Shown: piece after piece, positions 34,100-46,706 of the stretch
Numbering within the stretch: position 1 is the first letter of the stretch
How the letters are laid out: every line of letters begins with the position of its first letter
Assembly: GCA_009193035.1 (NCBI GenBank)
Contig: SWDT01000081.1
Span: 186,001-250,000 of the forward strand
Direction of reading: 5' to 3'
Source of the DNA: Halicephalobus mephisto
Lineage: Eukaryota > Nematoda > Chromadorea > Rhabditida > Panagrolaimidae
Length of the DNA stretch: 64,000 bases
Made by a program: the position numbers and the translations under genes
The notes under the pieces: generated by a model
What the model was told of the DNA's origin: nothing
Databases searched by the model: none
The model's input: the letters and a program-made list of their open reading frames with translations, nothing else

Positions 34100-36106
34100 C
34101 TACAGTTGCTGGAGAATGTGTTCGGCAAGCTCGTTATCAAGAGCGACGAGTTCGGTCCACTCGTCTGTCTCCAGAATTTTTTCTTTGTTCTCTCGGATCT
34201 GGAAAAATACAATTTCGTTATTCTCCTACAGTAACCATTAAGTAAATCTACACTTACAGTATTCACTGCACTCATCTTCAATGAGAATAGCTGAAGCAAG
34301 GAAGCAAGATACAATAATCTACAGCAATTCGTCTCGTCCACTCTCTGAACCAGCGTCTGTTCACTCAGGTACTCGAGGTCATCGAGAGCGTACTTGTTGG
34401 CGAGCTGGACCACGTCTATGACGACCTCTGTGTCCAGAGTACTGGGCTTTGTGGGCCGGAGGGAAGCAGCGAAGTTAGGGTCGATAAAATCCAGCGGATG
34501 GAATGTAAAGTCTGGTTTGTTGGAGATTCGATCAGATACGGACTGAAATCAGGCTTTCCAAAGAATAATTCAATGAACAACTCGATAGCATCCAAAAATG
34601 TGTTCTAGAATTTGTTGAACACTATCCAAAGGTTTATTAGATCTGCCAATTTCATCAGGAAAACAGGTCCAACAAACTTGTAGATAGTGTCTAGAAAATT
34701 CAGCAATGCAGATTTTATAAATACTATTTTGTTCTTTTGTTGGATCTGTTTTTTAGGAGAACTTTAACAGCTTCGCTAAACGTGCAAATAGTATCCGAAA
34801 CATTTTCACATCCGGATTTTCTGGACACTATCCAGATATTTAATGAAGCTGTCGAAGAACAAAACATCTCCAGTAGAATTTTGGATAGTGCTCGGAAAGT
34901 TCCAATTTCCGAATACTATCCCCTTTCTATTGAAGTTGTTTTTTCCTACTTTTGAGGAACACTAATCTATTTCTTATCGTAATCCAAAGACAAACCAGAT
35001 AGTGATACGCCACGTCATTATCGAGTGGCACGAGTTCACCCGTATAAAACCATTGAATCATCACCAACACAGCTTCTGGGAGGAACTTCTCGATGGTTAC
35101 TGTAGAAGTCTTGTACTCTAAAGTGCATCGATGGCAGAACATTGATCTGAATACGATGGAATGAGCAGCTAATATAGCCATATGAGCGGGAATCACAGCT
35201 CTTCCTGCCTTGATTTCGCAATCAGACAAAGTTTCCTCCGTGAAGAGAGTCAGCAACCGCTTCGAGAAAGAAGGGAACTCAAATACATCCTGATCCAAAT
35301 GTCTGAGTTTCTCCACAGAAGCACTTGCAGCAGCCACTTCCAGCTCTGCTTCGAGTATAGCGTTTTCTTGGATTTCTTCATTGTTTAGAATTGGCTCAGG
35401 ATCTGCTTGGATCAGAGGGTGTCTAAGAGTAGGAACCCCCGGTTGGGTAAACCAGTAATCTCTGTCTCTTCTGAGATGTCTTATTTTTACAGTAATCACG
35501 AACCAGTTCCTCTGGCTGTTGACTGGAATGTCGATACCCGGATCCAGGAACTCATTGCAAATGGTGTGTGGGTTGATGAATCCCCGTCTACCATAACCCG
35601 ACTCAAAAGCACCATCACCAGAGACGATTGTGAAGTCATATTCGAATTCAATGTATTCCTAAATAACGGAAACTCAATTACAGTAATCATAGGTAAACCC
35701 ACCAGGAGACTGTTCCTCAGTAAGTAGAATCTGGCGGTGTGCCCTAAGGGTACGCATCTGATTCCCCAGACAAGTGCCGGATTAGCATCGTCTTCATAGT
35801 CAAGACTACGGTACACCTGACGTTGGCTCACGTTGGTGAACTAAAATAATTTTGCTGTTTATTAATTCAATATTCAGTCCAGAAGACCAATTCTACGTCG
35901 GTTGCTTTTAGTCCAAAAAACATTAATTTCTAACTCTCTTTAAACTGACTAACCTTAACGGAGAACGAAAATTGTCCGTGATCTTGAGGATTCCTCTCGA
36001 CATGGTACTTCAAATCCTCCAAATCCACAATCGGATCCAGAATAACAGGAGCTGGACCAAAATCATTATTTTGATTATTGTTCTGAGCAATTGGGAAATG
36101 GAACAT
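34100..36106 (-). CDS. MATH-BTB protein, likely CUL3 substrate adaptor (SPOP/BATH type)
   Basis: Exons 36106-35954, 35840-35703, 35658-34996, 34542-34258 and 34198-34100 are all phase 0 and give 445 aa. The N-terminal half resembles a MATH domain (HGQFSFSVKVFTNVSQRQVY, PALVWGIRCVPLGHTARFYL), which would bind substrate. The BTB core is near residues 235-330: TLSDCEIKAGRAVIPAHMAI, then SIVFRSMFC, then PEAVLVMIQWFYTGEL. It is followed by a BACK/3-box-like region (VVQLANKYALDDLEYLSEQ). Such proteins recruit substrates to CUL3 E3 ligases. The spacer between BTB and the ANKYAL helix is enlarged by an encoded loop (about 34500-34540). The 453 bp fourth intron in order (34543-34995) is filled with the palindromic repeat. 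The MATH domain is divergent, so substrate range is unknown. Confidence 0.87.
34590..34930. repeat. Alternating-palindrome repeat array inside the MATH-BTB intron
   Basis: Four or more diverged half-units occur: AACACTATCC at 34,620; TAGATAGTGTCTAG at 34,681; GGACACTATCC at 34,822; GGATAGTGCTCGG at 34,883; and AATACTATCCC at 34,911. Between them lie ATTTAATGAAGCTGTCGAAG-like sequences, the second palindrome. They occupy most of the intron. Confidence 0.7.
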
Positions 36107-36620
36107 GTCCAAGCAAACTAAATAACAACCAAATCTAAAAAACAACAATATTTAAAGATCAGCTGACAAAAATCGATTCCGAGTCTCATACGGAGAAAAC
36201 CATCAGGTCAAACACAAAAGTTGATCAAAGAACGAAAAATCAAACGTTAAATCCCAAAAATGGAAATAGTTTTTAAGTCAATTAAAACTAAAAACATATT
36301 TGTTTCAAGAGCTATTCTCGTCATAGAATACACCATCAGGAATTCAACCTTCCAAATTTCTTCCAAAAAACTAGTATCATACCAGTTATCCATTCTCTGT
36401 TCCCTTATCAAATTCTTCCCTCACCTCATTCACGTCAATCCCTCCTATCTCATCTTTACCAAAATCAATCTGGAAAGTAACAAAAAGCAAAAGCAAAAAA
36501 CATCGCGAATCACAAAGTAGAAATAATCAATGTACATAGGGCGAGTGGCATCTCACCAAAAAATTTAAAAAATAATCTGCCCGTTTGCATAAAAAAACTA
36601 AACTTCAAAATAAGTACAAG
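36107..36620. other. Intergenic region between RING and MATH-BTB genes
   Basis: About 510 bp on the minus-strand side, between the RING gene stop and the MATH-BTB start. AT-rich. A TTTTTTAG followed by 27 open codons precedes the MATH-BTB ATG and could be a 5'UTR acceptor. Nothing else was seen. Confidence 0.45.
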
Positions 36621-38372
36621 TCAAACATTGTGGGGATCTGAAGGCGGGGGAGTTAGGTTCTCTCTGGGGGGAGATCCAGTAGCTGGTTCACGGTTTGGAA
36701 TGACTTCTACCTCTGAGTCAGAACTTTGAGGAGTTGGAGAATGGGATCTTTGAGGAAGAGGTTCGAGAATCAAGCTTCGAGATGACGAATTCGACAACTG
36801 TAAAAAATTTATTCATCAATTTTAGAACTGCCAAACTCACATTTGAATGATCACGTCGGTGAGGAAGTACAGCAACTCCTTCAACATCGTCTTCATTAAC
36901 ACTGCTCAGATCATTGTCCAAAATCGTATGGGGATTGTAATCAGTAGCTGTCACTCGACGAACAAAGTTCTTCATTCGGTTGAAGAATCTCGGGATTGGA
37001 GGAACTCTTGTTTCAGTTTGGTCCGGGGAATGCTGTGATTCTCCAGGAACTTCCTCGATTGAAGTTGTTCTGGCAGAAGAAGGAACACCTGCTGCTTCGT
37101 TACCAATTCTAGACAAATCCAGTCGGAAATTTGTCGAGTCTGCTGACATTGCCATCTGAAACGAATCCACATATCAGCTTTGTCGACAACAGTAAAACTC
37201 ACAGGTTGTTCATATCTGAGAAGAGGAACGGAATCTCTTGTTGAGGATCCAGAAGTTCCTGTTACAATAGCAGTGGGATTAATTTGACTAGTACTCATTG
37301 ATGTTGTGGTTGGACTGCGTTCTGATTCAGAATCAGACGAATCGCTGCCATTGCTAGGGCCGACTTTTCTTTTACAAACTGGACAAACTTTTCTGTTCTT
37401 TGTCAGCCAGGGATCTATGCACTTCATATGGTAGGCTAAAAATGATCAATAATTCATCACAAAACGAAAACTTGGACCAGGGAAACTCACCATGCTTACA
37501 TGGCAATTGTCTCAGTTTCTCGCCTTCTTCAAAGTCTTCCAGACAAACAGCGCAAGTCTCGTACATGCCGGAGTTTTTCTGGAATTTTATTACAGGAAGT
37601 TTCTTCAAGTTGGATCTCGATAATCTCTTCCTCGCCAGCCTTCTTCGATCTCTACAAAGTCGAATGACCAAGGATATAAGTAAGACAATGAGGCAGAATG
37701 AAATAACAGCTCCAAAAGGCACCAAATACTTGATGAGGTCGTAATATCCAGGGGTCACCTTGATCGTGACGATATATCCATCGTTGAGGTTATATCTGAA
37801 TAGCAAATCTTGCATGCAGTCGTAGTTAACCATGACCACAGGAATTCTGACTTTGTCTGCGAACCGAGCCCCGGACATAGGAACTGGATCTTGATAAGGG
37901 TCATTGTATACAATTAGAGCGTTGAAATGGACTGGCTTCGACTGCTGTACATAGTAAGCCTACAAGTAATATATGAACACACGTTTACAAGACATTCAAA
38001 CACGTACTTTCTCCGAAAAACTGCAGTTTCCTCTGGGAACAACGGCAAAGTAGCTGTTGCACGTTGTTTCGTTCAGATGAGGTAAATTTACGGATTTACA
38101 CCCGTTTTCTGGAATCGTAGACAAGGCACAGCCAACCGAGTTCACCCGGAAGCTAAAGGCAAGAACATCTTCTCCGAAATTAGCCCCAGTAGCTTCACAT
38201 CTGAACACTGGTCTATGTCCTCCAAGGGATGTTTGCTCGAGCTGCAAGGAAATCCATATATAACTTCCACATAAAATCAATAACAACTTACAATTTCCAC
38301 CATGAATTGAGCGTAAACATAACCCGAGACTTGGACGAATAAAATCAAAAATAAAGAGGGTCGCAGTATCAT
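36621..38372 (-). CDS. PA-TM-RING E3 ubiquitin ligase (RNF13/RNF167/goliath-like)
   Basis: This family ubiquitinates membrane cargo in endosomes and lysosomes. Exons 38372-38292, 38241-38008, 37959-37491, 37435-37203, 37155-36841 and 36797-36621 give 502 aa. A signal peptide (MILRPSLFLILFVQVSGYVY) is followed by a lumenal protease-associated domain (CNSYFAVVPRGNCSFSEK, HFNALIVYNDP, IPVVMVNYDC). One transmembrane helix follows (VISFCLIVLLISLVIRL). A RING-H2 finger lies near residues 237-278: CAVCLEDFEEGEKLRQLPC, then HAYHMKCIDPWL and CPVC, with all eight zinc ligands present. The C-terminal 220 residues are Ser/Pro/Thr-rich with little order. Introns are about 50 nt. A broken duplicate lies about 2.4 kb upstream and shares a near-identical stretch with exon 3, intron 2 and exon 2. 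Confidence 0.93.
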
Positions 38373-40052
38373 TTTTACCTGGACATTGGTGAGGAGCTAA
38401 ATCCGATCAATAATTTTAAATTAAAAACAAATTCGATCACAAAAATTTCACGAGTTTTCGGTTCGCTCGAAAATCAGCTGGGAGCACGCACAAGTCCATC
38501 CCCGCACCAATCGATAAAGCAGAGCCCTGGATGCAGAGAAATTGGAAACACTGACTGCTGGGTCTTTGTTCGTTTACCCCAGAGGTTCCGTTTGGGATTC
38601 CAGAGAGATTTACGTCTCTACGAATTTCCTTAATGTTAATTAAGAGGACATAATGGAACCCGGAAATTGTTAGGGAGATCGATACAGTCAAAACAGAGTT
38701 TTTCCTTCGATAGGTTCACGTTCCCAAAATAGAAGCTACTTAATCAATTTCGCGCACGAATCAGCTTGGTCAGAAGAAATCTAATCGAGTCTTGTGATTG
38801 ATGGAAATCGATTTGTCTCCGGGGCTATGAGAGAAGCGGGGTAGACTTGTTTGCTCGTTACGGTCAGGGAAAACAACTCTTTAGCGTCGGTCAGGAGGTG
38901 GGGAAATAATCAACATTTATACAGAACAACACGTAAAAAAACATGATAATCTTGTTTATCACGTGCGAAAGTGTGCAACTGCGCTTTCGAGGTACTTTTA
39001 ATAAAGGTTCATATATCAATTTCTTGTTTTCATTTACATAGCCGTATTTTTACGTTTTTAATAGTTTCATATATAAATAGAACTATCAAATTCTGCTATA
39101 AAGCTAAGGAAAATTGATACGAGTTTTGCGGTCATTCCAAGCAGAGCACCGACCGCTCTTGACAGTTGACAGGAAAACAAACCTTCGAATGTTATCCCTT
39201 CCGCCAAAACAGGGTCGTAAAATATTTTTTCACTCTTCATTATAAAAAATGAATCAATTTTAACGTCAAATTTTTGATAGAAAAGACTGATAAAAAATGC
39301 CAGAGGGCACGGGAAGAATGGGGACTAATTTTAGTGCATTTTCGAAAGACAAGCGCGTCAAAGACAAGGAAATGTACTTTTTGTCCTTCTGAAGGCAAAG
39401 GATGAAATATTAATACACTTAATGTAAAGCGAAAAAACTATTGATTTAAATTCCAGACATGTCCTTTCTCAGCACAGGATTGCTATTACGACATTTGTTG
39501 TCATGGATTCTAAGCTAGAAACGCGAAAGCCCGGCAGTAGAATTAAAAGAAAATCTGACAACGATAAAAGCGAAAACGTGACATAAGCAAACCGGGTCTT
39601 TGAGGAAGGTAAGTCTAGCATAAAAAGGGCAAGTTTCACATTTCATTCAATAAGTACCAAGCAATTTTGAACCAGCTGAAGTTCCTGGAATTTCGAAAAC
39701 TTGTGGAACCAAATGTAAAACCTCAGGTTCCGAAAATCGTGGGAATTCTTGTCGGAACAATTTTACAACGCCCATTTCCGCTTTTAAAATAGTGTGATTT
39801 TTAGAAGTAGAATACTTTGTCAAAATGAAGAAACTTTTCAGATACTACCATACTGACCTTTAGTACCAGGTTGAAGCCTGCACTTCGTAATTGCTAGTCT
39901 GCTACACTACTAATTAAATCATCGTCCAAACTTCCGTCAATTTGATAATTATCTTCTAATTATTATTTTTTCACCTTGAGAAAAGATTTTGTAAAAATTA
40001 AACAGATTCTAAATTGACACTCTAAAAGCTCACTTTCTCCCTTTCAAGTCTT
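38373..40052. other. Upstream region of the RING gene
   Basis: About 1.7 kb without a supported gene. The part nearest the RING gene (38,380-38,640) is alignable, with divergence, to about 40,690-40,830 upstream of the decayed copy. The duplication therefore included promoter sequence. A CACGTG E-box-like site lies within TTTATCACGTGCGAAAG near 38,957-38,973. Confidence 0.5.
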
Positions 40053-40700
40053 CTAAGTAAAATTAGCGGATTTTTTTATTCCGGGATTCTGGGAATTTAC
40101 CAGAAAGAGTGTCTTAGAATCGGATTTCATCGGTCTCATTCTATTTCTGTATTGTCTAATAACTAAAGCTATGAAGAGGATGATGACGCAGGATAAAATA
40201 ATCATCTTAAAAGTCACAAAATACTTTAGCAAGTCATAAGATTCAGGGATTTTCTTGATCGTGACGATATATCCATCGTTGAGGTTATATCTGAATAGCA
40301 AATCTTGCATGCAGTCGTAGTTAACCATGACCACAGGAATTCTGACTTTGTCTGCGAACCGAGCCCCGGACATAGGAACTGGATCTTGATAAGGGTCATT
40401 GTACACAATTAGAGCGTTGAAATGGACTGGCTTCGACTGCTGTACATAGTAAGCCTACAAGTAATATATGAACACACGTTTACAAGACATCCAAACACGT
40501 ACTTTCTCCGAAAAACTGCAGTTTCCTCTGGGAACAACGGCAAAGTAGCTGTTGCACGTTGTTTCGTTCAGATGAGGTAAGCTTAAAGGTTTAAAATTGA
40601 TAGTAAACTTATAATTTTCATCATAAATTGATCATCATCCGGTGATTTGAGTAAGGAAAACACAAAATAAGAGAGCTTCAGTGTAATTTTTGCCTGAATA
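40053..40700 (-). pseudogene. Decayed partial copy of the PA-TM-RING gene
   Basis: Minus-strand remnant of the neighbouring RING gene. The stretch at about 40,254-40,580 is almost identical to about 37,757-38,093 of the intact gene, including the intron between exons 2 and 3. Downstream of that tract the frame continues as a diverged juxtamembrane and transmembrane part (KIPESYDLLKYFVTF, CVIILFIALVIRQYRN) and then stops. The RING finger is missing. Upstream, most of exon 2 is missing. The signal-peptide exon is recognisable near 40,610-40,700 but has lost its ATG and its GT donor (GTAAGTT became ATAAGTT). It cannot make a working ligase. A truncated PA-TM fragment is conceivable but unlikely. 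Confidence 0.78.
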
Positions 40701-41150
40701 TCGGTGAAGATCAAGATGGTTCAGTAATTTTATATCGTAAATTCTATTACAAAAATTCCATGGATTTTAGTTTACTTAAAAGTCAGCTGAGAGTACAGGA
40801 AAGTCCATATTGTGCTGAAAAAACAGTCCTGAAACAGAGTTTTCGATTTCGAACCAATTTAGAAACAATTTGAGTTCGAAAATCAAAGGTTTCGAAAAAT
40901 TGACAGTTCTGGTTCTGGATACACAGGAAAATCACGAAAATAAAAAGCCATAAAAGTTAGATAAAGTAGAAAACCAAACATGAATGAAAACGATAACGTG
41001 ACAAAAAACCCGATCTTTTAGGGAAATAAATTCGATAAAAAAATTTTCATTTCAACTAATAGTCACCAAGAAATAGTTTTGAGACAAAATTTTATTTCTT
41101 TTTTCATTCCGGGATTATTTCGTAAAATTTATTTTTCTAATTACAGTGAC

Positions 41151-43570
41151 TTAGCTAGCATGACTTTTGGTTGACTTGCCAGCGGCCATTTTGAGAAACT
41201 TCTGAACAAGTTCAATGGGATACGGTAGGATAACAGTATGATTCTGTTCAGCACTGATGCTGCTCAATGTCTGGAGATATCTGAGTTGGATAGCGGATGA
41301 ACTCTGAGAAATAACCTCGGCTGCTTCGTTGAGGGCTCTGGAAGCCTTCTGTTCGCCCTCAGCAGCGATGATTTTGGCCCTGGCTTCGCGAGTGGCTTCG
41401 GCTTCCCTCGCCATGGCCCTTTGAAGTTGGACTGGCAGTCTGACGTCCTTAACTTCGACTCGTTCCACCTTCACTCCCCAGGGATCAGTAGCTTCGTCCA
41501 GAGTGGCCTGCATCAGCTGCGAGACGGCATCTCGATCACTCAGCATTTCCGCCAGGGTTTTCGTGCCGAGGATATTCCTGAGGGTTGTTTGAGCGAGAAG
41601 CTTCGTGGACCGGGCAGAATCCTCGACGTTGGTCACTGAGATGATTGCGTTCGAGATTCTAAAATAAACAACTGCATCTACAGCCACGGTCACGGAGTCT
41701 TTGGAAAGAATCTGAAACGGTCAACTTAGGGTCTTGAATGAGATTTCCAAATTTAATTATCAGTGATTTTTTCGGATTTTAAGGTATACAATGAAGAATA
41801 GAATTTGGCTGAAATTTTAAGTTTTTTATAACAATCCGAAATGAAAGGATTTTGGAAATGATACAGAGCAATTACTGTAGATTTTGGAGTTTTTTAATAT
41901 TCTAAAATTCGTCAAAAGTTCAAACTTCCGAATCTATCTTAGACTATTTGGGAAATTCAAATTTTTAAAGTTACTCAAATTCACTGTTTTTTGTTTTCTT
42001 AACTATACTGTAATATTCTAATCATAGTGATTTCCCAACTAGTCATCTCCACTGATTCCAAACCCCTTTATTACCCTAATATGACAGAGTAAGAAACATC
42101 TAATGGATAATTCTTCTTTTAAAAAGTTAACTTACTTCTTGTGGTGGTACATCAAAGGAAACCACTCTGAGATCAATTTTCCTGTACGAATCAATGCAAG
42201 GAACTATAAAAAATAACCCGGGTCCTTTAGCATTCCCGGACATGAGCCTTCCTAGTCTGAATATCACCGCTCTTTCGTATTCTTGAACGACTTTGACGCA
42301 GAAGAACACCGAGATGGGGAAAGTGATCACAACAATGATGTAGGCACAGATGGACAGAATCCATCCGAAAATATTCTGTTGGCCGGACATAGGCTCTGAA
42401 AGTAATAGTTTCATGTAAAGTAAGCTTATAACAAGTCAAAATTGAACTGAGAAATCCGAGTCAAAACAAGATGGAATTAACGATGACAATGACAAATGTT
42501 CTCAGACTTGCATCCAAGGCGATTGACTAACGAGCTTATCGGGTTTGCTAGAGGCTAATTGTTTAGAGTGCGATAAAGACAAAAGAGATCTGGCAATTTT
42601 TATTAAGGGGATAATAAAGTCGGAATAGGTGGTCATCAATTTAAACTTGAGGAACAGCTGGAGGAAAAAGAGATGATATTTAGTGATTTATAAATTGCAA
42701 CTTTTCGGTGCTTTATTGCAGCTGATTTTTTTGCAGTTTTTGACAGCTCCAGTGAATCCAAGGATAGTGCCCAGGAAATGCACATTTATGAATTCTTTGG
42801 ACACTGTCCCTCTTCTGCATTGGAGCTGATTTTTTGCATAATTTGTGACAGCTCCAGTGCACTTTAAAGCACTAAAAAAATTCTCGTTTCCGAAGTTTCC
42901 GGGCACTATTCATAACTTTTATTGGAGCGGTTTTTCCACATCAGTAAGAAAACACCAAACAACAACCAAAATTTTCAGAGAAGTAATTCGTCACTATCCA
43001 GTCCGTTATTGAAGTTAATTTCTGCTCCAATAAAAGTTATTTTTAAAGAAAAATTAAATAGTGATTACAAGGCCCGATGCAAAAATTCAAAGGTTTTTGG
43101 ACGACAATTGAAAATAAAATTACTATAAAAATCAGAAATAGACGTTATGAAGTTATTTTGATATAAATTTTCAAAAACTTCTAGAATAATTTGTTTCGGA
43201 TTTTAGTTCCAGAAGTCTACAAAGATTAATAATGACGAAGTTTTTTAAAAGTATATGCTTCAAGTTTGGATGTCTCAAAAGAATATAGATGTGCCGATGA
43301 GCAGCACACGATTAGAAACAGGATAGAGGCCAAAGCCAATTAGTCTTGGCCTTGCTTTTTCGAAAAACTAAAGATGCATTTCTCTAACAGCTAGGCGTTT
43401 TTTTCAAAAAGTAGTAATTAGTTTAGGAAACTGATGCACATTAGAGTTTATTATTGAAATTACTTACGATCTGCGAAGAAGGTTTTCGGTCCAGGTATAG
43501 TCCCGTGATGGAGAGGGGCTCCCTTCCATCGTTGGGCAGGGATCTTCCCCTTGGAAACCAAACTAGCCAT
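41151..43570 (-). CDS. sto: Stomatin/podocin-family SPFH protein (MEC-2/STO type)
   Basis: Stomatins are hairpin-anchored, cholesterol-associated scaffolds that gate DEG/ENaC and other channels. Exons 43570-43468, 42395-42136 and 41711-41151 give 307 aa. The cytoplasmic N-terminus is followed by the hydrophobic hairpin (WILSICAYIIVVITFPISVF). The SPFH domain then starts at VVQEYERAVIFRLGRLMSGN, with GPGLFFIVPCIDSYRKIDLR, VDAVVYFRISN and AQTTLRNILGTKTLAEMLSD. The C-terminal helix (REAEATREARAKIIAAEGEQ, KASRALNEAAEV) and LRYLQTLSSISAEQNHTVI follow. Similarity to nematode MEC-2, STO and related proteins is very high. The 1.07 kb first intron carries the palindromic repeat. An alternative first exon cannot be excluded, as is common in this family. 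Confidence 0.95.
42735..43065. repeat. Alternating-palindrome repeat array in the stomatin intron
   Basis: Copies include AGGATAGTGCCCAGGAAAT, GGACACTGTCCC, CATTGGAGCTGAT, TGACAGCTCCAGTG, GGGCACTATTC and TATTGGAGCGG. This is one of the clearest places to see the alternation of the two palindromes. Confidence 0.75.
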
Positions 43571-46500
43571 GGTCTAAGTAAGTGAAGAAAGTAAATTGGG
43601 TTAATTAGGAAAAGCTTCGGTGGAGATGATGGTCCTCATGAAGTGAAACGGGCAGTGACTGAAGTTTCTGTAACTTTAACGACTTACTTTGCTGTAAATA
43701 AACAATATTCGCGACGGGATTAATGGCATGAAAATTTACATTTCAAAGTTCAAAAACGAATATTTTATGGTCAATTGCCACGTCAAAATTAATTCTGAAA
43801 ATTCCATGAAATCTGTCGTAGATGTAGCTAGGGGTTTTTGGTGGAACTCTTAAAAGCAAAAAATGAGGAACCTCTTTTTGGGGATTTAGGAACTTTGGAA
43901 ATTTCAAAGGAAGGAGGTAATTGTCCCAGAAGTCTTCTTTCCTACACTTATGAAATTTAATTATCATACGATTATCTCTCGTCCGTTAGGGTACACTTTC
44001 TATTTCCCAATTCCGATCCAGATACATTCACAATCTTAACTCGTGAGAACCAGAGGAACGAATTCCACTTTCGCACGCCAGAGAAGCTCGAACTGGCAAG
44101 TGGCACTTGACGCGGCAAATTGGACAAGAAATCTGAGCTGAATTAAAGGCTTCCAGGGATTTTTAGAGTCCATTACATACCAGGTTAGAATTCTAGATAA
44201 TTTTCCTTTTTAACGAAAAGCGTAAATCTACGCCATTTTCGGCATTTTGAATTGAATTCTGAAAGAAGGCAAAACCGACTTCGAACTCGGAAGAGAAAAT
44301 TGAATTTACAAGCTTTTGGAGTTCCTCAAAATTCGGGACTTTAAGAGTTGAACAATTGCTGAAACATAAAACTGAATATAAACAATAAAAGTTTGAAAAA
44401 TTGAGTTGAAAGTTCAACTGGAGAATCTGAAGCGGGACTTTCGGAGTGTTTTTACTGTTCCTTTTTACATTGTTTTCCGGCAAAAACAACACAATTGGGA
44501 ATTGGAGAAAAAACATGTGTTTTCAGTTCAAAATGTCTCTTGGGACAAAAATGATAAAAGAACACAATTTTGTGTAATCAAGGAAACTCGTCGTTTACTC
44601 CAACAAAACAGCGTTTTATATTTAAATGGTCACTCTTCTACTAAACATAATGAAACCGAATCAGCCAAAGTAGTCCCGAAGGGATTTCTAGATAACAACA
44701 AAACCAATTTACAAAAATCGATTAATAAAATGGACAAAAACTCAAGAAAAGTCGTCAAGCTACGTGATGGCTATTCTTTGACGTTTTTTCGTCTTCTGTT
44801 CATGGCAAAAAGTCCGTAAATTGAGTGAAAAGTTGCCCTCCGTGAAAATGACTGCTGACAACCGTGGACAGGAGAGAAAATTTTAAATTTGTTTCTTTCA
44901 AAAACGCGACTTGTTGTCCAGAAGATATCCCGAGAGAGTTGAAAAAAGTTCTACTTGCAAGTGATCTGCACTCTCCCCGGCTCTGAGTGAATTGGACATT
45001 GTGAAAGAGGGTCAAGGATGGATTTTTGATAAACAGAAAACTAGTCGGGATAGGGTTGATGCACCTGCTAGTCTCGAATATGGCTAAATTGAATAAAACA
45101 TGATTCTATAAAAAGATTCAAAACAGCTTTAGTGAAATAATTAAAGTATTTACAGTAAGGTGACAAAGTAATTCCCTAGAGCCTGTTTGCTAGAGCACTA
45201 AATTAATTATTCAAAAAATAGCTTCAGTAAAATTTTATGTCAAAATATATTGGAGCCGTAAAAGTTACTATTCAAAAAACAGCTCCAATGAACAAGGGTT
45301 ATAGTGTTTAAAAAACTGCAACTTCTGAAATGTTTAAATACTATCTTTATTTTCATTGAAACTGCCAAATGTTTGAAAAATAATTCAAATAAGATACTAA
45401 ATAATGTCTAGAGAATTTTAAACTACAAAGTTCTGTAAATATTATTCATTTTCCTCTTCAATAAGCTTAATTATCTTTGACTACTGAGTAATGCTTTAAG
45501 TAGATACCCTATGGAAGTAAATTTCCGCCTACTGTTGGTCACGTAGTTTTCTATGATAATAAAATATTGAAAACCCCAAAAGTAACTAAACTCCATTTTC
45601 TTTGCAGCCTAGATTTTAAAAATAATCAAGCATTCAAGCAGAACAAAACCGTTATCATCTCTGAAAAACAAGCAAACAATGGCCGGCTCTGAGAGACAGA
45701 GACAAATATAATATAAAACACGGAATTTTTTGGCAGAAAATAGCAATAAATATGGCTCTTTCATTATTTCAGAGAGAGCCACTGGATCTCTGTCTCGAAA
45801 GTAATGAGATGAAAGAGGATCTTTTTTCATAGAGAAAATTGGAGAACAAAAATCCTTAGAAAAGTTATTTTTCACGTGTTTGGATAACACACTTTTCTTC
45901 GGAAATGATTTACTCAGGCGTAAAAAATACTTGCAGCCAGGAATAAAGAAAAAGGACCAAATTCAAATTCAACATTTGTTGAAGATGGAAATTTATGTTT
46001 ATTTTTGAACGCTCCGGAGGCTGTAAATCTGCCGATTCTGGGAGAGGACAAAAGGCAGCTCAAGATTCATTGTTGCATCCTACTCGATAATTGTTCTTCT
46101 TAGTCAGGAGGGGCTTTAACTATAAACGAAAAACAGCACTCACGGTTTGCAAAAATGCAAGTTTAATGGGAAAAGAAGAATGTCCAAAAATGGAGGGAAG
46201 TTTATGGACAATGTTCAACTATTTATTAGAGTACCCTAAGGCACTATAGAACAACTTTTCTAATAAAACCTTGGATAATGTCTCTAAAAACCTAAAATTT
46301 GGATTTCTTAGACACTATTTAGTTTTTTACTGGAGCTGACTTCGAACAACTAAGCTGAAAAGCACTCTTTTAACGAAACCAATTTCTCTTAAACTCCGGA
46401 AAAGCGTTTGGTCATCATTGTCCATTCATGGCCATTATTCTCTTGAAGAAATAACTTGAAGCAACATAGTCGGCAGGCTTTCAATTGCCTCAACTCGCTT

Positions 46501-46706
46501 CCAAAGAATCGTTTCTTAGAAGGCGCGACCGCAATTTTCGTTTTCTCACTCTCCAGTGAAAACACAAATTAAGCCTTCGTGAATTTATTTCATTTGCAAA
46601 TTACTTCCTCTGTTTTCGTTCGAACATAAATCAGTTATAGTTGAACACGGAGGATTAGTAATTCCGAAATTATTATAAATAATCTAAAATAGAGTAACTA
46701 CTCAAT
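43571..46706. other. Long intergenic region, stomatin to HADH
   Basis: About 3.1 kb without a supported gene. Diverged palindromic repeats lie at about 45,170-45,450 and 46,190-46,380. A 137-codon ATG open frame on the plus strand (44,406-44,819) is long for such AT-rich DNA. It shows no domain or signal and lacks flanking evidence, so it was not called. Confidence 0.5.
46190..46385. repeat. Alternating-palindrome repeat copy
   Basis: Diverged unit with TTGGATAATGTCTCTAAAAA, TTAGACACTATTT and ACTGGAGCTGA in the expected order, between stomatin and HADH. Confidence 0.55.
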
